64,000 nucleotides of DNA from NCBI GenBank assembly GCA_013396995.1, contig VWZP01010953.1:558001-622000 (forward strand), given 5' to 3'. This document shows positions 62,801 through 64,000 of this stretch, piece by piece. A program made the position numbers and the translations under genes. Every line of letters starts with the position of its first letter. Positions within the stretch are counted from its first letter, which is position 1. This DNA comes from Dicaeum eximium (lineage: Eukaryota > Chordata > Aves > Passeriformes > Dicaeidae). The notes beneath the pieces were generated by a model, which saw only the letters and a list, made by a program, of their open reading frames with translations, was not told where the DNA came from and searched no databases.

Positions 62801-63352
62801 AGAGTGTTGTTCACATCACTAAGCTGCAATAATAATGCAATAAGCCACGTCAAAACCCAGGATGCAATAAATACTAAATATTTAATTGACATTGCAATTT
62901 AACAGTACATTCCAGCTGAGTATCTCATACCCATGAATTTCTAAATTTCCTCTTCTGTAGTAAAACTTAGGGTAAACTTATTTAATTGGAAGATCAGGTG
63001 CAAGGTATTAGTGGCCGTGATCTAGATCTAGATATATGGAAACCTTTCTTGTTAGTATATTAAAAACATGAGCATAAATGTTGATGTGACAAAAGCAACT
63101 TGAACTTCAGGAGACCTGTTGGAAGCGGATGATTTATTGTGAACCTCTAACCTCCCACATGCCCCTCAGCTCTGAAACGCTTCCATGCACCAACATTCAC
63201 AAAATGCCTGAACAGAGACAGAGTTGGAGAATAATTTCACATTTAACCGGTACTTACCAAGCACAAAAGTTACTGGGATTTGTTCAGCATATTTGTCACA
63301 GTAAATTGACAATTTTTCAAAGAACCGTTTTTGGCTCCCTGTAAGAAAAAAT
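47871..63352 (-). CDS. BEST3: Bestrophin-3, Ca2+-activated anion channel (5'-partial)
   Basis: Bestrophins form pentameric Ca2+-gated chloride channels; BEST3 is expressed in heart, vessel and muscle. Eight coding exons in transcript order: 63352-63258, 62732-62499, 57356-57202, 56519-56442, 56026-55874, 52627-52547, 51191-51040, 48768-47871. The seven internal ones measure 95, 234, 155, 78, 153, 81 and 152 bp, the sizes I recall for bestrophin genes, and phases close. The first coding exon (MTVTYSSKV-type N terminus) is not found and should lie past 64000. Core motifs are VVNRWWNQFVNLPWPDR, LMRYVNLTSLLIFRSVSTAV, FFFACLIGRQFLD, the Ca2+ clasp region NPFGEDDDDFETNW, and the BEST3-type autoinhibitory segment IPSFLGST. 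The last exon codes a 298-residue divergent, Ser/Glu-rich cytosolic tail ending SNEESERKL, with the conserved RRVKRFLSVHE near its start. Identity as BEST3 over BEST1/2/4 rests on these motifs and on synteny. Confidence 0.95.
49450..49628 (-). repeat. CR1 LINE 3' fragment in BEST3 last intron
   Basis: The + strand reads GATCATAGAATAGTTTATGT (49453-49472), then 'catccaacctggccttgaat' (49561-49580) and 'acaacttgttccagatgtta', the reverse complement of a CR1 3' end. The insertion is antisense on the + strand, which makes it sense relative to BEST3 transcription. Confidence 0.86.
52131..52166. repeat. 18-bp tandem duplication
   Basis: CTTTTTAAAGGAAAGTT followed by C or A occurs twice head-to-tail (52131-52148 and 52149-52166), differing only in the last base. 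It lies in a BEST3 intron about 380 bp from exon 52547-52627. The near-identity suggests a recent slippage event. Confidence 0.88.
57357..62498 (-). other. BEST3: Large BEST3 intron, no additional gene seen
   Basis: This 5.1 kb intron separates the 234-bp and 155-bp exons. Apart from the possible CR1 relic near 60785 and a short TA-rich run near 61600, nothing structured was recognised. Open frames here (up to 141 codons near 57955-58380, minus strand) show no family resemblance. Confidence 0.6.
60785..60860 (+). repeat. Possible very old CR1 3' end
   Basis: The run AGTCAGACTAGATCATTGTG (60803-60822) followed by AAATTTAAAGTCTATGAATT (60835-60854) resembles the last 60 bases of a CR1 element with heavy divergence. 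It lacks the clean terminal repeat, so this is tentative. Confidence 0.4.
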
Positions 63353-64000
63353 CTGCAGCACAAATAAAACGTATTTGTCCTTCCATAATATTCTGGCACT
63401 AGCTACTATGTGCAAACACGTATAAATAATCAGATATGTGCACTGGGGAGCAACCTTGGCTAAAGCCTTCAAGCAAATTCTTAAAGGTAAAGGAATACTT
63501 CTGGCAAGTATTCCAGCAAAGAAGCTGGAAGAAACAACAGTATTATTCCCTGGTTTTTGTAGTTTTCTCAGGACTAATTTGACTGGCACTATTAGTTGGA
63601 TCAATATGTATGGAGAATCAGTTTGCTGTCCCATACAGACTAAAGATGACAGCAAGCTCTAAGTCTGCAAGTAGAGCTTGGTCTCCTTTTCCAGAGTGGT
63701 ACTTAAGGGAAATGCTCAGGTCTGCTTGAATTACAAAGGTTACCAATTGAAATCCTCTGATTTGAAAATGTTACATTGTTGCAACAGGTTTTTTATTCTT
63801 GTTCCTATGAAATTTTTCTTTATCCACAAGATTAAAATACAACTGTGTTTATTTTTGAATCAGGAAAATATTCACCAAATTATAGCAAATGGACCATGGT
63901 AGTGGCTTCTGCCCACAGGAAAAGTTATCTGATGAAATACAACAAGCTTTAATATAATTTTTAAAAATTTGTATAGGTGAATATTATGATTATTCTTTGT
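63353..64000 (-). other. BEST3: BEST3 intron reaching the window edge
   Basis: This stretch lies upstream of the 95-bp exon in the transcript direction. I searched the minus strand for the first bestrophin coding exon (roughly 50 residues with the first membrane segment) and did not find it. The exon therefore lies past 64000. Confidence 0.65.

Noticed and set aside
63258..63338. Alternative, shorter BEST3 exon using the TTACAG acceptor 14 bp inside
   Set aside because: The outer CTGCAG acceptor gives a 95-bp exon with the conserved R-F-F-L-T-G residues and the size seen in other bestrophins.
1..64000. CRISPR arrays, bacterial operons, endogenous retroviral genes
   Set aside because: No regularly spaced repeats, no operon-like gene packing, and no gag/pol/env-like frames or paired LTRs were seen.

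Overview
The window is nuclear DNA from a vertebrate, very probably a bird. It contains spliced genes with GT-AG introns and one CpG-island promoter. The only interspersed repeats I could recognise are scattered, truncated CR1-type LINE fragments, which is the avian pattern. Gene order is the conserved vertebrate block FRS2 - CCT2 - LRRC10 - BEST3, with an extra aspartic-protease gene between LRRC10 and BEST3. The species cannot be fixed from the sequence alone.

Layout. (1) About 1-13650, + strand: the last three coding exons of FRS2 (FGF receptor adaptor) and a long AT-rich 3' UTR carrying a CR1 fragment; the 5' exons lie left of the window. (2) 15190-25940, + strand: the complete CCT2 gene (chaperonin TRiC/CCT beta subunit), 16 coding exons, 535 codons, starting from a CpG island that directly abuts a CR1 fragment. 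(3) 28449-29285, - strand: the single-exon LRRC10 gene (cardiac leucine-rich-repeat protein), tail-to-tail with CCT2. (4) 33877-42351, + strand: a complete nine-exon, 405-residue secreted aspartic protease of the pepsin/cathepsin E/nothepsin family, probably avian CTSEAL (cathepsin E-A-like). Both catalytic aspartates and all three disulfide pairs are intact. (5) 47871-63352, - strand: eight 3' coding exons of BEST3 (bestrophin-3 anion channel); its first coding exon lies beyond the right edge. Intergenic stretches hold CR1 relics and simple repeats but no further recognisable genes.

The genes are not a pathway. They are unrelated neighbours in conserved synteny: growth-factor signalling, protein folding, heart muscle, a secreted protease and a chloride channel. 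All intron boundaries listed were read directly, and reading phase closes at every junction. The CCT2 total equals the usual 535 residues. The internal BEST3 exon sizes (95, 234, 155, 78, 153, 81, 152 bp) match the bestrophin exon pattern I recall.

I found no sign of a novel mobile system, CRISPR array, tRNA or rRNA. The most interesting item is the intact nothepsin-like protease in a block where, to my knowledge, mammals have no counterpart.
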